The notes under the pieces: model-generated | Databases searched by the model: none | Seen by the model: only the letters and a program-made list of their open reading frames with translations | What the model was told of the DNA's origin: nothing | DNA from: Pycnococcus provasolii | Taxonomy: Eukaryota; Chlorophyta; Pseudoscourfieldiophyceae; Pseudoscourfieldiales; Pycnococcaceae | Assembly: GCA_938743325.2 (NCBI GenBank) | Contig: OW568889.1 | Location: 310,001-374,000, forward strand | Length of the DNA: 64,000 nt | Direction of reading: 5' to 3' | Program-made: the position numbers and the translations under genes | Shown here: piece after piece, positions 55,559-64,000 of the stretch | How positions within the stretch are numbered: position 1 is the first letter of the stretch | Layout of the letters: every line of letters starts with the position of its first letter

Positions 55559-57130
55559 ATGCCCGCCTTCTTCGTTGCACCTCATAGGTGTGTCTCCTCA
55601 TCATCGTCATCTTCTCGCCATGGTCTTGGCAGGGGACTTGGTGGTCGCAGGGGTGGTCGCAGGGGTGGTCGCAGTGGTGGTGTGCCTTTGAGGCGTGTGC
55701 GAAAATCGTCCATCCCTCGCTTGGGCGCTTCTTCGTCGTCAACGCGGATCGCACCTCCGTCACCTCCTCCTTCGTCATCCTCCTCGTCTTCGTCATCCTC
55801 GTCGTCTTCGTCTGGAGTGGTTGTTCATAGTTTTGGTGCGCGTCGCTCTCTCTCAAACGATGGATCTATATTGTTCGAGTTTGGTAAGTCACAAGCTTTG
55901 GAGGAGGAGGATAGTTTACCTTTGGTAGAAGAAGCTCAGGAGGGGGAGGCGACTATTTCTGTCAATACCCAGGCACAAGCAGCACAAGTCTTGCCGCTGC
56001 CGCCCATAGAGGAGGAGGAACCACAAGCACCTGAGAAGCCACAGGATGCAGCTGACAGCAAAGAAGAAGAAGAAGAATATGCTGATGACGACGCCGTCGC
56101 AAAGCAGAAAAAAGTGCCAACACCAGATTCCACCACCACCACCACCACCACCACCACCACCACCACGCAGTCGCTTCTTCTCCTCGACATCCTAAGTTCT
56201 CGCCAAACGACCGTCTCCGCGTTCGAGCGTGTGGACGATGTCGTCATGGGCGGCGTCTCTTCCAGCAAACTGATTGCAAGTAAGGACATGCCCAAGCTTG
56301 TTTGGACAGGACAGGTTCGTGTTGATGGCGGGGGATTCACGGGTGTTCGCACGCGCAGATTCAACAGCCCACTTGATCTCAGCAGCTACGATGGACTCGT
56401 GTTTGACACGAACCTAGAGTCAGACGACGAGCCAGAGCGAAGGACGTGGAAGGTGACAGTTCGAACGCAAGATAGCCGAGGTGAGATGGTTTACCAGGCG
56501 CCGTTCATGCCTAACACGCCTACGGAAATTCCGTGGAGCGCTTTCCGCCTCGTGCGAGGTCCCGTCGCCGTACCTAACGTCCCGCCGCTCGGCGACGAGC
56601 CAGAGAAGCTCAAAGAAATCTACGGCGTGGGAATCATCATGTCACGATTCGGCGCGGCAGGACCAATGGAGAACTTCAGGGACGGCTACTTTCGTCTTGC
56701 AATCAACGACGTTGGCTGCTACTCCAACGACAGCTCCTCGACGCCTCCGCCGACCGCTTTCATCTCCGACCTTGCGTCTGCCGAGGATTCAACCAACAGA
56801 GGCAATCGCACCTTCGTCGGTGTGGTGCTTGCGCCTCTGCTGAAGGTTCTCTTCAACGAGAAGCGAAGAAGGAGGGCACAGGCACGTCGCCTGCTGAAGC
56901 GTCGGTACGGCATGTCGGAACTCAAGGCACGCTTCGTCTTTGGGCACAAGCTCAAGATGAATCGTTTGGGTGCGCCGAGTGCAGTGACGCAAGGCGTGGC
57001 GGAATTAGCTGCCGACCTGCTCGCGATCCTAGTGGCTATTCCCGTTCGCCTGCTCTTTAAGACGCAGGGCGTGGTGTTTCGCGTGATTCGCAAACTCCGA
57101 GGCGAGAAGCCGCTCCCGAAAATGGCCTAA
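55559..57130 (+). CDS. CIA30 (complex I intermediate-associated protein 30) domain protein, probably plastid-targeted
   Basis: 523 aa. The first ~90 residues are Ser/Arg/Gly-rich (GRGLGGRRGGRRGG), transit-like. An acidic region with a Thr run (~195-210) follows. The CIA30 domain (~215-400) has FERVDDVVMGGVSSSKL, DGGGFTGVRTRRFNSPLDLS, YDGLVFDT and VTVRTQDSRGE. It continues to EIPWSAFRLVRGP and ends IIMSRFG then FRDGYFRLAINDV. CIA30/NDUFAF1 helps assemble mitochondrial complex I; related domains also occur in plastid proteins such as HCF173. The C-terminal ~110 residues carry a basic helix and a hydrophobic stretch (AELAADLLAILVAIPVRLLF). Either organelle is possible; the leader favours plastid. 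Confidence 0.82.
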   Translation: MPAFFVAPHRCVSSSSSSSRHGLGRGLGGRRGGRRGGRSGGVPLRRVRKSSIPRLGASSSSTRIAPPSPPPSSSSSSSSSSSSSSGVVVHSFGARRSLSNDGSILFEFGKSQALEEEDSLPLVEEAQEGEATISVNTQAQAAQVLPLPPIEEEEPQAPEKPQDAADSKEEEEEYADDDAVAKQKKVPTPDSTTTTTTTTTTTTQSLLLLDILSSRQTTVSAFERVDDVVMGGVSSSKLIASKDMPKLVWTGQVRVDGGGFTGVRTRRFNSPLDLSSYDGLVFDTNLESDDEPERRTWKVTVRTQDSRGEMVYQAPFMPNTPTEIPWSAFRLVRGPVAVPNVPPLGDEPEKLKEIYGVGIIMSRFGAAGPMENFRDGYFRLAINDVGCYSNDSSSTPPPTAFISDLASAEDSTNRGNRTFVGVVLAPLLKVLFNEKRRRRAQARRLLKRRYGMSELKARFVFGHKLKMNRLGAPSAVTQGVAELAADLLAILVAIPVRLLFKTQGVVFRVIRKLRGEKPLPKMA

Positions 57131-57498
57131 GCGAATAACAACCTTCTTTTTGATGACAGTATTTTTTGTGTATTGATTGCTGCAATCGTTTCGCGCTTTT
57201 TGTTGATTTCAAAAATTTTTTATTCTTTTTTATTTTCTTTTTTAATAATATAATTTCCCGCAGCGGCTTAGTGCTTCCCCTCACGACTCTCCCTCTCCTT
57301 CGCAACCACTCGCGTTTTGGAAGTTCAACTTGCATCCAAACCTCGCGGCGACATGCTGCACCGCATTCTGTACGCGCAAGCCGCCATGTTTGGCCAAGTG
57401 CGCGATCGCGCTTTCAACGTGCGTGTGACGTATCGTCGGATTGGCTGGCAAGCGCAAGACCAGCAAGTCAAGCACACCAATGTCGACGAGAATCTCGA

Positions 57499-57555
57499 GC
57501 TCGAGCTCCTTGAGAAGTTCACTCTAGACAAAACACGACAACGTCACGTCGCCTC
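57499..57555 (+). repeat. 57-bp direct repeat, copy 1
   Basis: GCTCGAGCTCCTTGAGAAGT through GTCACGTCGCCTC is identical to 58031-58087, 532 bp away. Confidence 0.95.
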
Positions 57556-58030
57556 GTCTAAATACGCAGTGCCACCGCTTTTCCGTGTCCCGTGTAAAGA
57601 AGGACAAAGCCTGCCCCGCTCCGACGTGAAACACGTCGAAGCGAGACAAGCTCGCCTCGTAAACCACCACGCAAATATCCCCCGCGTGGCAAGCAATCGC
57701 TTGCTTTGAGTTTGCCGACGCGTGGGATTTGGATTGCGTTCTGTAGTGGTCGAAGTGCCCGTTCGATGCAACGCCGTAGCCAAGGGCCAAGCGCGAAATG
57801 CAACGCGTCTGTGCAGAGGAGCAAGCATGCCTTTCGCGTGAGAGGCGCGCCCACCTCTCCGCACTGCCTGAGCTCGCGCGCGACAGCGACCGCGACAGAA
57901 AACCAACCGTACTTTTGCTGAGGCTTTGCTGGCGCAACCGTGAGCCCTGTACACGGTGCGCTCGAAAAAATCGTCGAACGTCGTGGGCGTGTCCATTGTA
58001 CAACTCGTACTCTTCGGCGTCGGGCGTCGC

Positions 58031-58087
58031 GCTCGAGCTCCTTGAGAAGTTCACTCTAGACAAAACACGACAACGTCACGTCGCCTC
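58031..58087 (+). repeat. 57-bp direct repeat, copy 2
   Basis: Identical to 57499-57555. The right end runs directly into the C-rich edge of the empty-site repeat. Confidence 0.95.
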
Positions 58088-58097
58088 CTGTACACCT

Positions 58098-58301
58098 CCT
58101 CCCCTCCCCCCCCCGCCCCCCCCCCCCCCCCCCCCCCCCGCCCCCTTTGATGGCGCCATGAACGGCATTGTGTGTTCGCGCGCGCTCATGTGATGTTAAG
58201 GTTTTTCGTGCGCGACCGGGATCCCCAGCTCCCCTCCCACTTTAATATAACCACGTCTTACGGAAAAGGATCTGCGACGGATCCCCCCCCCCCCCCCCCC
58301 C
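58098..58301 (-). repeat. Unoccupied copy of the piggyBac-split repeat, poly-C at both edges
   Basis: In reverse complement it runs GGATCCGTCGCAGATCC, GTGGTTATATTAAAGTGGG and GGTCGCGCACGAAAAACC to the C-rich edge. It joins the two arms at 17.8 and 21.15 kb with one TTAA (58242-58245). C runs cover ~58101-58145 (interrupted) and 58283-58301 (19 C). Confidence 0.9.
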
Positions 58302-58365
58302 TTGGAATCACATCATACTTCCCGCGGGATCGATCATCCGCCCTTCTCCGGATCGATCGAAATCA

Positions 58366-59472
58366 ATGGCGTCTTCCTCCTCCTCGTCGTCATCGGTGGA
58401 TGCGGTCCTCGGTGACTTACTTCAAAACGTGTTCAACAATAGCCCGAAGGAGTTCCTCATGGCGGTGATGCGTGTTCTCTCCACGCAGAATCCTTCCGGT
58501 TTCATGGACCAACCAGAGGAGTTTGCTGCTGGCGTAGTACTTCAAGCTTTGAAAGATCAAAGGGAAGCGTACTGGTCACCTCCTTCTGCTTCTGCTCCCC
58601 CTTCTGCTCCTCCTTCTGGTGCCCTTACTTCTGCAGCTGCAGCTGTGGATGTCGATGAACTGGATCGTGAGTTGATTTTGTCCCAAATTTCCCAGCATAG
58701 CACATTCGATGACGAAACGCAGGAGGCAGAAAAGGAGAAGAAGCAGGAAAAGATGATGGCGTCGTCAGGAAACAATAAGAACGACAATGCAGCGCAGATG
58801 GACGTTAACGGCACGTCGGCGTCTAAAGACCCAAGCCAAAACTCTGAAGAGTCTGAAGAAAAAGCAGACTCGGATAACGAAGATGACGACGACGACGACG
58901 ACAAGCACCTCCAGCGTCCAAACGCAGGAAACGGAGGAACCGCGACGTGGGGAAGCTGGACGCAAACACTGCAGGATGTCGCGATGCGCGTATTCGTTCC
59001 TGATGGAACGAAAGGACGGGACATCAACGCGAACATCGCCAAAAAACACTTAACCGTCAAAGTACACGGCGAAGTTATCGTCGACGCGCCGCTATCCGAC
59101 GTCGTCAAACTCGACGACTCGTTCTGGTCTGTGGGCGACGCGAGCGTGTACGACAAGGAGCTCGCTTCAAACGACGCCACGCCGACGAGTCGCGTCGTCG
59201 AGGTGCACCTCCAAAAAGGAGACGACATGCACTGGTGGGACTGCGTGATGGAAGGCGACCCGAAAATCTCCACCAAGAAGGTGGAACCGGAGAACAGCAA
59301 GCTGAGCGACCTGGACGGCGAGACGCGCACAACCGTGGAGAAGATGATGTTCGATCAACGGCAGAAGGCGCTCGGTCTGCCAACATCCGAGGAACAGCAG
59401 AAGCAGGATATGCTGAAAAAATTCATGGAGGCTCACCCGGAGATGGACTTCTCGCAGGCGAAATTCACGTGA
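58366..59472 (+). CDS. NudC-family (CS/p23-like) co-chaperone
   Basis: 368 aa. Residues ~1-80 (DAVLGDLLQNVFNNSPKEFL, then LRVLSTQNPSGFMDQPEE) form an N-terminal NudC helix; acidic, Glu/Lys- and Asp-rich linkers follow to ~188. The CS domain (~195-290) reads WGSWTQTLQDVAMRVFVPDG, LTVKVHGEVIVDAPL, LDDSFWSVGD and EVHLQKGDDMHWWDCVMEGDP. The C-terminal motif DQRQKALGLPTSEEQQKQDM plus FMEAHPEMDFSQAKF is diagnostic of NudC/BOBBER. NudC works with Hsp90 and dynein/Lis1 in animals and in development and heat tolerance in plants. The Ser-run N-terminus is low complexity. The gene starts right after the poly-C repeat. Confidence 0.95.
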   Translation: MASSSSSSSSVDAVLGDLLQNVFNNSPKEFLMAVMRVLSTQNPSGFMDQPEEFAAGVVLQALKDQREAYWSPPSASAPPSAPPSGALTSAAAAVDVDELDRELILSQISQHSTFDDETQEAEKEKKQEKMMASSGNNKNDNAAQMDVNGTSASKDPSQNSEESEEKADSDNEDDDDDDDKHLQRPNAGNGGTATWGSWTQTLQDVAMRVFVPDGTKGRDINANIAKKHLTVKVHGEVIVDAPLSDVVKLDDSFWSVGDASVYDKELASNDATPTSRVVEVHLQKGDDMHWWDCVMEGDPKISTKKVEPENSKLSDLDGETRTTVEKMMFDQRQKALGLPTSEEQQKQDMLKKFMEAHPEMDFSQAKFT

Positions 59473-59619
59473 GTCAACGCACTGTAACACAAAAGAAGAA
59501 GGAACGAACGAGGTTTTGAAGACCAAAACTTGCTGTAGCTTGTGTTTTTGGTGTCAACAAGCTATGATTACGTGGTGGCGCTTAAGAACTCATTTTGATG
59601 ACCCGTTGTCTTACATGTT
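59473..59619. other. Convergent 3' spacer (147 bp)
   Basis: Short gap between NudC and CPBP stops; nothing beyond 3' UTR-like sequence. Confidence 0.4.
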
Positions 59620-60945
59620 CTACAAGGGTGCTGCTGTCAACGCAGTGTAAAGTACATGACTGTTCCACATGGCATGAAGTGCAATCGGCGCAGCAATGCT
59701 GCGCGTGCTAACCATCGCAGTGCCGAGCACAAGGCCTAAAAATGCGAGGGGGAGTGTACGCGATGGCGCGAAGTGCGCGCCGGCGAACGCTGCGGCGGAT
59801 GCAAGCACGGCCCATGCTGGAGGCAGGTATTTGCATAGGCTAGGCAGGAGGATTCCTCGGAACACCATCTCCTCCCAGAGCGGGCAGCACAGACTGACGA
59901 CGATAACATAAGCGGCGTTCGACGCAAGCCCTCCTGTCGCACTTAGAGTTTGCTCGAGCGGCGGGGCGGCGGACACCGTGTATGCTTTTTTCGACGACGA
60001 CGACGACGACGTGGCGGTGTTCGTTGCCGACGACCCTTCCGCGGCCGACGCTTGATGGTGGTTGTGACGCGAGGAGGACGTCACCGGGATATGCGATCGT
60101 GCAGAAACCACCCATCGGTTGTAGTGAGAAAGTCTGTCGACGAGCGGAAAGCACAGACAACCTACCGCGATGCCTGCTGCGAGCTTGCGCAAGCCTGAAC
60201 CTCTTCGTGGGCGTGCCAAAAGTCTCATGGGGAACGAAGCCGCCGCCGTCTTTGCAGACGACGCACCGTTCACATCAGATGCGTTCATTTTTTGCGTGGC
60301 GGTCACAGGTGCGGCTGCCCACTTCCGCGTCGGCATCGTCGTCGGCATCTGGCTCGCGTTTTGTGACTTTGTCGCTTGATTATTATTTTCCTTTCCTCCC
60401 ACGAAACCTCCTAGGCACGCTCTTGCGACGGCGAGCGTCACCGCGAACTCGAGCAGGTCCGTGCACAGTGCGTACAGCGCCTGTCCTCCGTATCCGAGCG
60501 TCGCTCTGTCGATGCCTACCATGCGCACGAGCGACGGCGCGGCGATGACTCCCACGAAGCAGAACGCCGCCATCCACCACGCCATGAATCTGACGACATC
60601 CGCCCACGTCCACGGCACGTCCCAGAGGTTGTTGGTGGTGACGAACCAGCTTCTGAACCACTCGTTGATTTGCATGCGTCCCCAGCGCACGTGTTTTCCG
60701 ACTCCTCCACGAGCTCGTCGCGAGACAATATGTGCATCATTGCCACTTTCAGAACGCCCACGCCCACGCACACGCACACGCAAGGTCCGCGAGGTGGACG
60801 ACGGCGGGAACGCCTGTGAAGTCCTGAAGCACGACACGTGCGGGTATGAACGGCACTTCCCCCTCTCCTGCGTTGTTCCCGCTGCAGTACGACTGTAAAA
60901 TCTTCTCGACGTCGTCATCTTTGGCATGTGAGAGGGCGCCGGCAT
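59620..60945 (-). CDS. CPBP (ABI/CAAX Rce1-like) intramembrane protease, probably plastid
   Basis: 441 aa from the ATG at 60945; an open frame continues to a TTG at 61047. The leader (~1-70) is Arg/Ser-rich, consistent with plastid or mitochondrial targeting. Hydrophobic segments lie at ~120-150, ~165-200 and through the C-terminal third. The CPBP motifs are all there: [13 protein letters not shown] (EExxxR, ~358), FAGAHFAP (FxxxH) and ALHAMWNS (HxxxN). Intervening Ser/Thr/Ala-rich loops (~215-330) are low complexity. In plants and cyanobacteria such proteins are proposed as membrane proteases (e.g. SCO4, BCM-type). Activity is inferred from conserved residues. A (TTAGGG)6 tract lies just upstream of the start. 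Confidence 0.82.
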   Translation of the reverse strand: MPAPSHMPKMTTSRRFYSRTAAGTTQERGKCRSYPHVSCFRTSQAFPPSSTSRTLRVRVRGRGRSESGNDAHIVSRRARGGVGKHVRWGRMQINEWFRSWFVTTNNLWDVPWTWADVVRFMAWWMAAFCFVGVIAAPSLVRMVGIDRATLGYGGQALYALCTDLLEFAVTLAVARACLGGFVGGKENNNQATKSQNASQMPTTMPTRKWAAAPVTATQKMNASDVNGASSAKTAAASFPMRLLARPRRGSGLRKLAAGIAVGCLCFPLVDRLSHYNRWVVSARSHIPVTSSSRHNHHQASAAEGSSATNTATSSSSSSKKAYTVSAAPPLEQTLSATGGLASNAAYVIVVSLCCPLWEEMVFRGILLPSLCKYLPPAWAVLASAAAFAGAHFAPSRTLPLAFLGLVLGTAMVSTRSIAAPIALHAMWNSHVLYTALTAAPL

Positions 60946-62045
60946 GTTTTGGCGTAGTCTGCGAATGCGGACGAAAGCGGACGGACCTCCGGAGAGGCGG
61001 AAATTGGAAAAAACAAAAACAAACAAAACGGACAAACCTTGAAGCAACGCGTTCGAACCCTAACCCTAACCCTAACCCTAACCCTAACCCTATTCGTCAT
61101 TCGTGCATTATTGGTCGGCAGGTGGTTTTAAGTCGTTAGACTATGAAACATGGACCTATTTCGTACTTCTAGCTACGGTAGTACGCCTTCCCCGCCTCGC
61201 CCCGTCTGCTCCCAGGGGATACACCTGTGGTGCGGTGAATCAGACTGACACACAATAGCCGGAAAGAAACAGAGAAAGAAGAAGCAGTCCCTCCCTCCCG
61301 TTCGTGGAATCCTTCCCGTTATCGGCCGACCTTCCCGAGGACACACGAAGAAAAGCACCAAACAGTAAAACACTCCTAGCTAGGTGGGCAAGTGGGACAT
61401 AGCGAAAACCAGCTCTAGCAGTCTAGCTAGAGAGTAGAGAGTAGAGAGCAGCCAGGCACCAGTTGGTGGAAGGACCCACACAGGCTCACTCCTCGGCCTG
61501 GCGCCCTACTGCCCAGCCAACCCAGCCAACCATCCCATCCAGTTTGCCTTGCATTTGTTTGTTTTGTTGCCAACAGCCAACATCCAACAAGGCCGGGCAA
61601 AACAGCCCAGCAACGTGGCCGGCCGGGACCCAGCCAGCCTCCTTCCCAGGCAGGCAGGATTCCCGGCACCGCTTCTTCAACCTCGTGTCCTCGAGACAAC
61701 ACACGCTGCAGCTGTTCTTTGAGGCTCGGAAAGCTGTGAATCCGCATCCGACGAGCAGCTCCTCCTGTCTCTCCGACGCCTTCACGCTCGCTCCTTGTGC
61801 TGTCCCGGACCTCACATTAGCATCACTGCATCAGGTGAATGGGAGGGAAGGGCACTGGGCAGTGCGCACAGTTCAGCTCAGTTCAGCTCAGTTCGTCGGG
61901 ACACTCGCCGTGGGTTCCCGTGGGTTGTACCCGGTACAGGGTGCAGGTTTTGCAACCTCGGAGGGTTTCTCGCGAAAGGCCGGAGGTTGCACCTGAAAGC
62001 CGACTTCACTGCAGCTCAGCTCCCAGTTCTTGAAGGGTAGTAGCC
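60946..62045. other. Divergent promoter region with telomere-like repeat
   Basis: About 1.1 kb between the CPBP and IQUB genes. It holds AACCCT repeats at 61056-61091, two short AGAGTAGAG repeats near 61430 and a TTCAGCTCAG repeat near 61870-61890. No gene is convincing, although both strands have frames of up to ~175 codons. Confidence 0.5.
61056..61091 (-). repeat. Interstitial telomere-like (TTAGGG)6 tract
   Basis: Six perfect AACCCT units on the plus strand (TTAGGG on the minus, the strand of the CPBP gene), starting ~110 bp upstream of the CPBP ATG. Confidence 0.95.
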
Positions 62046-63722
62046 ATGGCCGACGACGCACCTGAAGCAGCACCTGAAGCAGCACCTGAAGCAGCACCTG
62101 AGGAGGCCGCTCCAGATACCGAAGCACCACCTGAACCAGAGGCCGTTGTTGTTGAACCAGAGACGGAGTCTAAGGGCACAGAGACTCTTCAAGAGGCAGA
62201 GCAGCCTGAGCACGTCTCAGAGGCTTCGGCGTCGACGCAGGAAACGTCCGCGCAGGCGACGCAGGCGGACGAACCACCTGCACCGCCTATGCCTCCTGCA
62301 GAAGATGACGCACGACCGGCGTCGTCGGACGACGCCAAAGTCGTCTTTCGCGTCGAGCCAGAGGGATTCACACACCCACGCTCGCTTCCCGTGAACACAA
62401 CCGTCGAGCAGGCGCGCGCAATCGTCAGCGGGGACCTCGGCATTGCGCTCCCAGCCATCGGACTGCGAACGTCAGGCTCGACCGTGGAGGCTCCGGACAA
62501 CGTCACGCTCGCAAGCCTAGGCGCCGTGGCGGGGCAGGCGTTCGAAGTGTCGCTCAACGTGCGCTCTTCTCAGGCGATGGCGAAAGAGCACGCGGCGCTG
62601 CCAGCCATTGATGTTGAGGTGGTCGTGGACGGGCAGCCTCGCCTCGTGCAGGTGAGCATAGACCGCTCGAAAATCGTCCGCAAGCCGTTCATGGGCGGAT
62701 ACAGGCACAAAAAGACGGAGGTGGTGTACAACCACGCCTCAACGCAGACGGAACGCAAACCTCGCTACACCGAGGCGGACCGCAAGCTCAGCCGCGAGAC
62801 ACAAACGCACAAGCACGTGCAGCGCAGCCAGCAGAGCACGCGAGAGTTCGGCACGCAGATGGCAAGGCCCGACCTTCTACTCGCGGACGCGTTTGATCGA
62901 GAGGTCATTCCAGGCCCGTACTTGACAGCCGAGGCACTCGACCGTCTGCGCGAGCAAAAGGCGATCATCATCCAGTGCCACGTGCGAGGCTGGTTCGCGC
63001 GCAGGCTGCGCGCCGACCTGCGAAAGGCGTACACCGAGCGCCTCGCTTACCTCGCGGAGCAGGAGGCGCGCATGGTGGAGCAGGCGGATGATCGGCGGCG
63101 CAGAGAGATTGACCGTCGCATGCGGCCTCGGAAGGCTGAAGACTTTGAAATTCTCTACAACGAGCTCGAGGCTTGGCGGTTGCAGGAGGCGAAGACCATC
63201 AAGGAAGCGCACCTGCCGAAAGAGGACGAGGATGCCGCACTTCGGCAACTGCTGTTCAAGGAGACGAAGCTCCTTCAGACGATCGACAGGCTGAAGCAGG
63301 TGGCGGCGAAGGAAAACAGCGAGGCGCGCGTCCAGAAGAGCTTGTCATCCATGTCGGAGCCGAAGAAATGGGAGCTTGCAAATGGCACAACCGTTCACGT
63401 TCACACGCCATTCACCACCCGCGCTAAGGAGCTCATGCAACTGTACAACGGCCTGAAGTTGCCGCTGCTGACAACCGACGAGCGCTTGGATGTTCTGCTG
63501 CACGTGAAGTGGACGGTAAAGGAGTTCGACTGCAACCTCACGCGCGAAGTTGTGGAGCTCGTCGATCGCGAGGCGGACCTGCTGAACCGTGGCCGCAGCG
63601 TGGCAAGCCTCGAGGGGTTGCGAAAACGCCTGGCCAACCTTTTCTTGCAATTCGTGGAGACGCCGGAGTTCAACCCCGAAGCGACGCGTCAGATGATGGT
63701 ACCAGGAGAGGCGAGTGTCTGA
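62046..63722 (+). CDS. IQUB: IQ motif and ubiquitin-like domain protein (IQUB/FAP253), radial spoke
   Basis: 558 aa. Residues 1-95 are Ala/Glu/Pro-rich; the first ~15 contain a repeated EAAPEAAPE. A ubiquitin-like domain (~100-173, VFRVEPEGFTHPRSLPV to AFEVSLNV) follows, then YRHKKTEVVYNHASTQTERK, the motif shared with animal IQUB (YRHK...YHNAATQT). An IQ motif (~306-322, AIIIQCHVRGWFARRLR) should bind calmodulin-like light chains. Charged helices and LMQLYNGLKLPLLTTDERLD to the C-terminus match the rest of IQUB. The length is shorter than human IQUB (~790), as expected for algal FAP253. It sits at the base of radial spoke RS1 in motile cilia. Confidence 0.9.
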   Translation: MADDAPEAAPEAAPEAAPEEAAPDTEAPPEPEAVVVEPETESKGTETLQEAEQPEHVSEASASTQETSAQATQADEPPAPPMPPAEDDARPASSDDAKVVFRVEPEGFTHPRSLPVNTTVEQARAIVSGDLGIALPAIGLRTSGSTVEAPDNVTLASLGAVAGQAFEVSLNVRSSQAMAKEHAALPAIDVEVVVDGQPRLVQVSIDRSKIVRKPFMGGYRHKKTEVVYNHASTQTERKPRYTEADRKLSRETQTHKHVQRSQQSTREFGTQMARPDLLLADAFDREVIPGPYLTAEALDRLREQKAIIIQCHVRGWFARRLRADLRKAYTERLAYLAEQEARMVEQADDRRRREIDRRMRPRKAEDFEILYNELEAWRLQEAKTIKEAHLPKEDEDAALRQLLFKETKLLQTIDRLKQVAAKENSEARVQKSLSSMSEPKKWELANGTTVHVHTPFTTRAKELMQLYNGLKLPLLTTDERLDVLLHVKWTVKEFDCNLTREVVELVDREADLLNRGRSVASLEGLRKRLANLFLQFVETPEFNPEATRQMMVPGEASV

Positions 63723-64000
63723 TGTTACGAATTCAGGTTGAAATGAAAATGAATATTCACAAAAACCTCAACTCCAAGACAGCTCCTTTTCCCACAAATT
63801 GGACTCCTTTAGATACTCTCTAGGTAGAGTAGTAAGTTGGTGGCAATGGCGACGACAACAGCGACAACAAGCGCAAGTGGAGCTCTCACGCCGGGTGTGA
63901 ATGGTGACGACCGTTGGACAAAAAAAGTAAAGTGCACTCCATTACTGAATGAGCGATCTCATCCTTTATGTTTTTTCTTCTTGTCCTTGTCCTTAGTGAC
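63723..64000. other. Sequence after IQUB to window edge
   Basis: 278 bp of AT-rich sequence with GGCGACGACAACAGCGACAA-like triplet repeats near 63850. No gene can be recognised before the edge. Confidence 0.4.

Larger units (their letters stand above)
57131..58365. other. Large repeat-bearing spacer (1.2 kb)
   Basis: Intergenic region on one strand between CIA30 and NudC. It contains a 57-bp direct repeat (57499-57555 and 58031-58087) and the unoccupied copy of the piggyBac-split repeat (58098-58301). Both strands carry frames of 100-180 codons here but none looks like a protein. Confidence 0.6.

Noticed and set aside
57524-58063. 179-codon minus-strand and 130-codon plus-strand frames between CIA30 and NudC
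   Set aside because: They overlap each other and the 57-bp repeat, and their products are compositionally random.
57499-58087. The 57-bp direct repeats as LTRs of a small retroelement
   Set aside because: Too short, no primer-binding site or polypurine tract visible, and no coding remains between them.
61463-61996. 177-codon plus frame upstream of IQUB
   Set aside because: Pro/Gln-rich, repeat-driven and without a domain; more likely the IQUB promoter and 5' UTR.
1-64000. tRNA, snRNA or rRNA genes
   Set aside because: I looked for B-box-like GGTTCGA patterns and cloverleaf stems in the spacers and found none convincing; a covariance-model scan would decide.

Overview
The window looks like nuclear DNA of a green alga, probably a prasinophyte-grade chlorophyte (Pycnococcus/Pseudoscourfieldia is a guess, not shown). 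The evidence is plastid genes (Tic110, a PsbP-like lumen protein with a twin-arginine targeting region, a CIA30 protein with a transit-like N-terminus) beside typical eukaryotic genes (TEY MAP kinase, AP-1 sigma, RING-CH E3, NudC, PUS1, SLC25 carrier) and cilium-linked genes (IQUB, BBS10-like chaperonin, a protein with an IPGYxGHVP motif). Genes are dense, sit on both strands and are almost all single-exon. The only intron strongly suggested lies in the giant two-membrane-span protein at 45.4-51.7 kb. Spacers are 40 bp to 1.2 kb and carry microsatellites, minisatellites and poly-C runs.

Layout. 0-8 kb: AGC kinase 3' end, a serine hydrolase/RWD/GTPase/TGS fusion, a mitochondrial carrier, PPL1, an ERK-type MAPK. 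8-17.6 kb: BBS10-like chaperonin, a secreted unknown, a CAP/PR-1 protein, a multipass membrane protein, a MARCH-type E3. 17.8-21.3 kb: a whole-looking 3.3-kb piggyBac element. It sits in a TTAA inside an older repeat whose unoccupied copy lies at 58.1-58.3 kb in the same window. 21.4-31 kb: weak orphan reading frames, a plastid-like unknown, an ankyrin-like protein, a degenerate two-lobed aspartic-protease-like protein, PUS1, a ciliary inner-microtubule candidate. 32-38 kb: Tic110 and a torsin-like AAA+ protein. 38-43 kb: a six-domain alpha-carbonic anhydrase. 44-57 kb: AP-1 sigma, the two-span protein with an 18-copy repeat stalk, a copper type II monooxygenase with a mucin stalk, a CIA30 protein. 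58-64 kb: NudC, a CPBP protease with a (TTAGGG)6 tract upstream, IQUB.

There is no operon logic. Themes are plastid maintenance (PPL1, Tic110, possibly CIA30), cell-surface or secreted proteins with low-complexity stalks (CAP, carbonic anhydrase, monooxygenase, two-span protein) and cilium biology. The best candidates for new biology are the hydrolase-RWD-GTPase fusion, the piggyBac with its local empty site and accessory reading frame, the carbonic anhydrase whose first domain has lost two zinc ligands, the algal torsin-like ATPase, and the BBS10-like chaperonin with an SH3-like insert. All identifications come from reading motifs by eye; no database search was possible.
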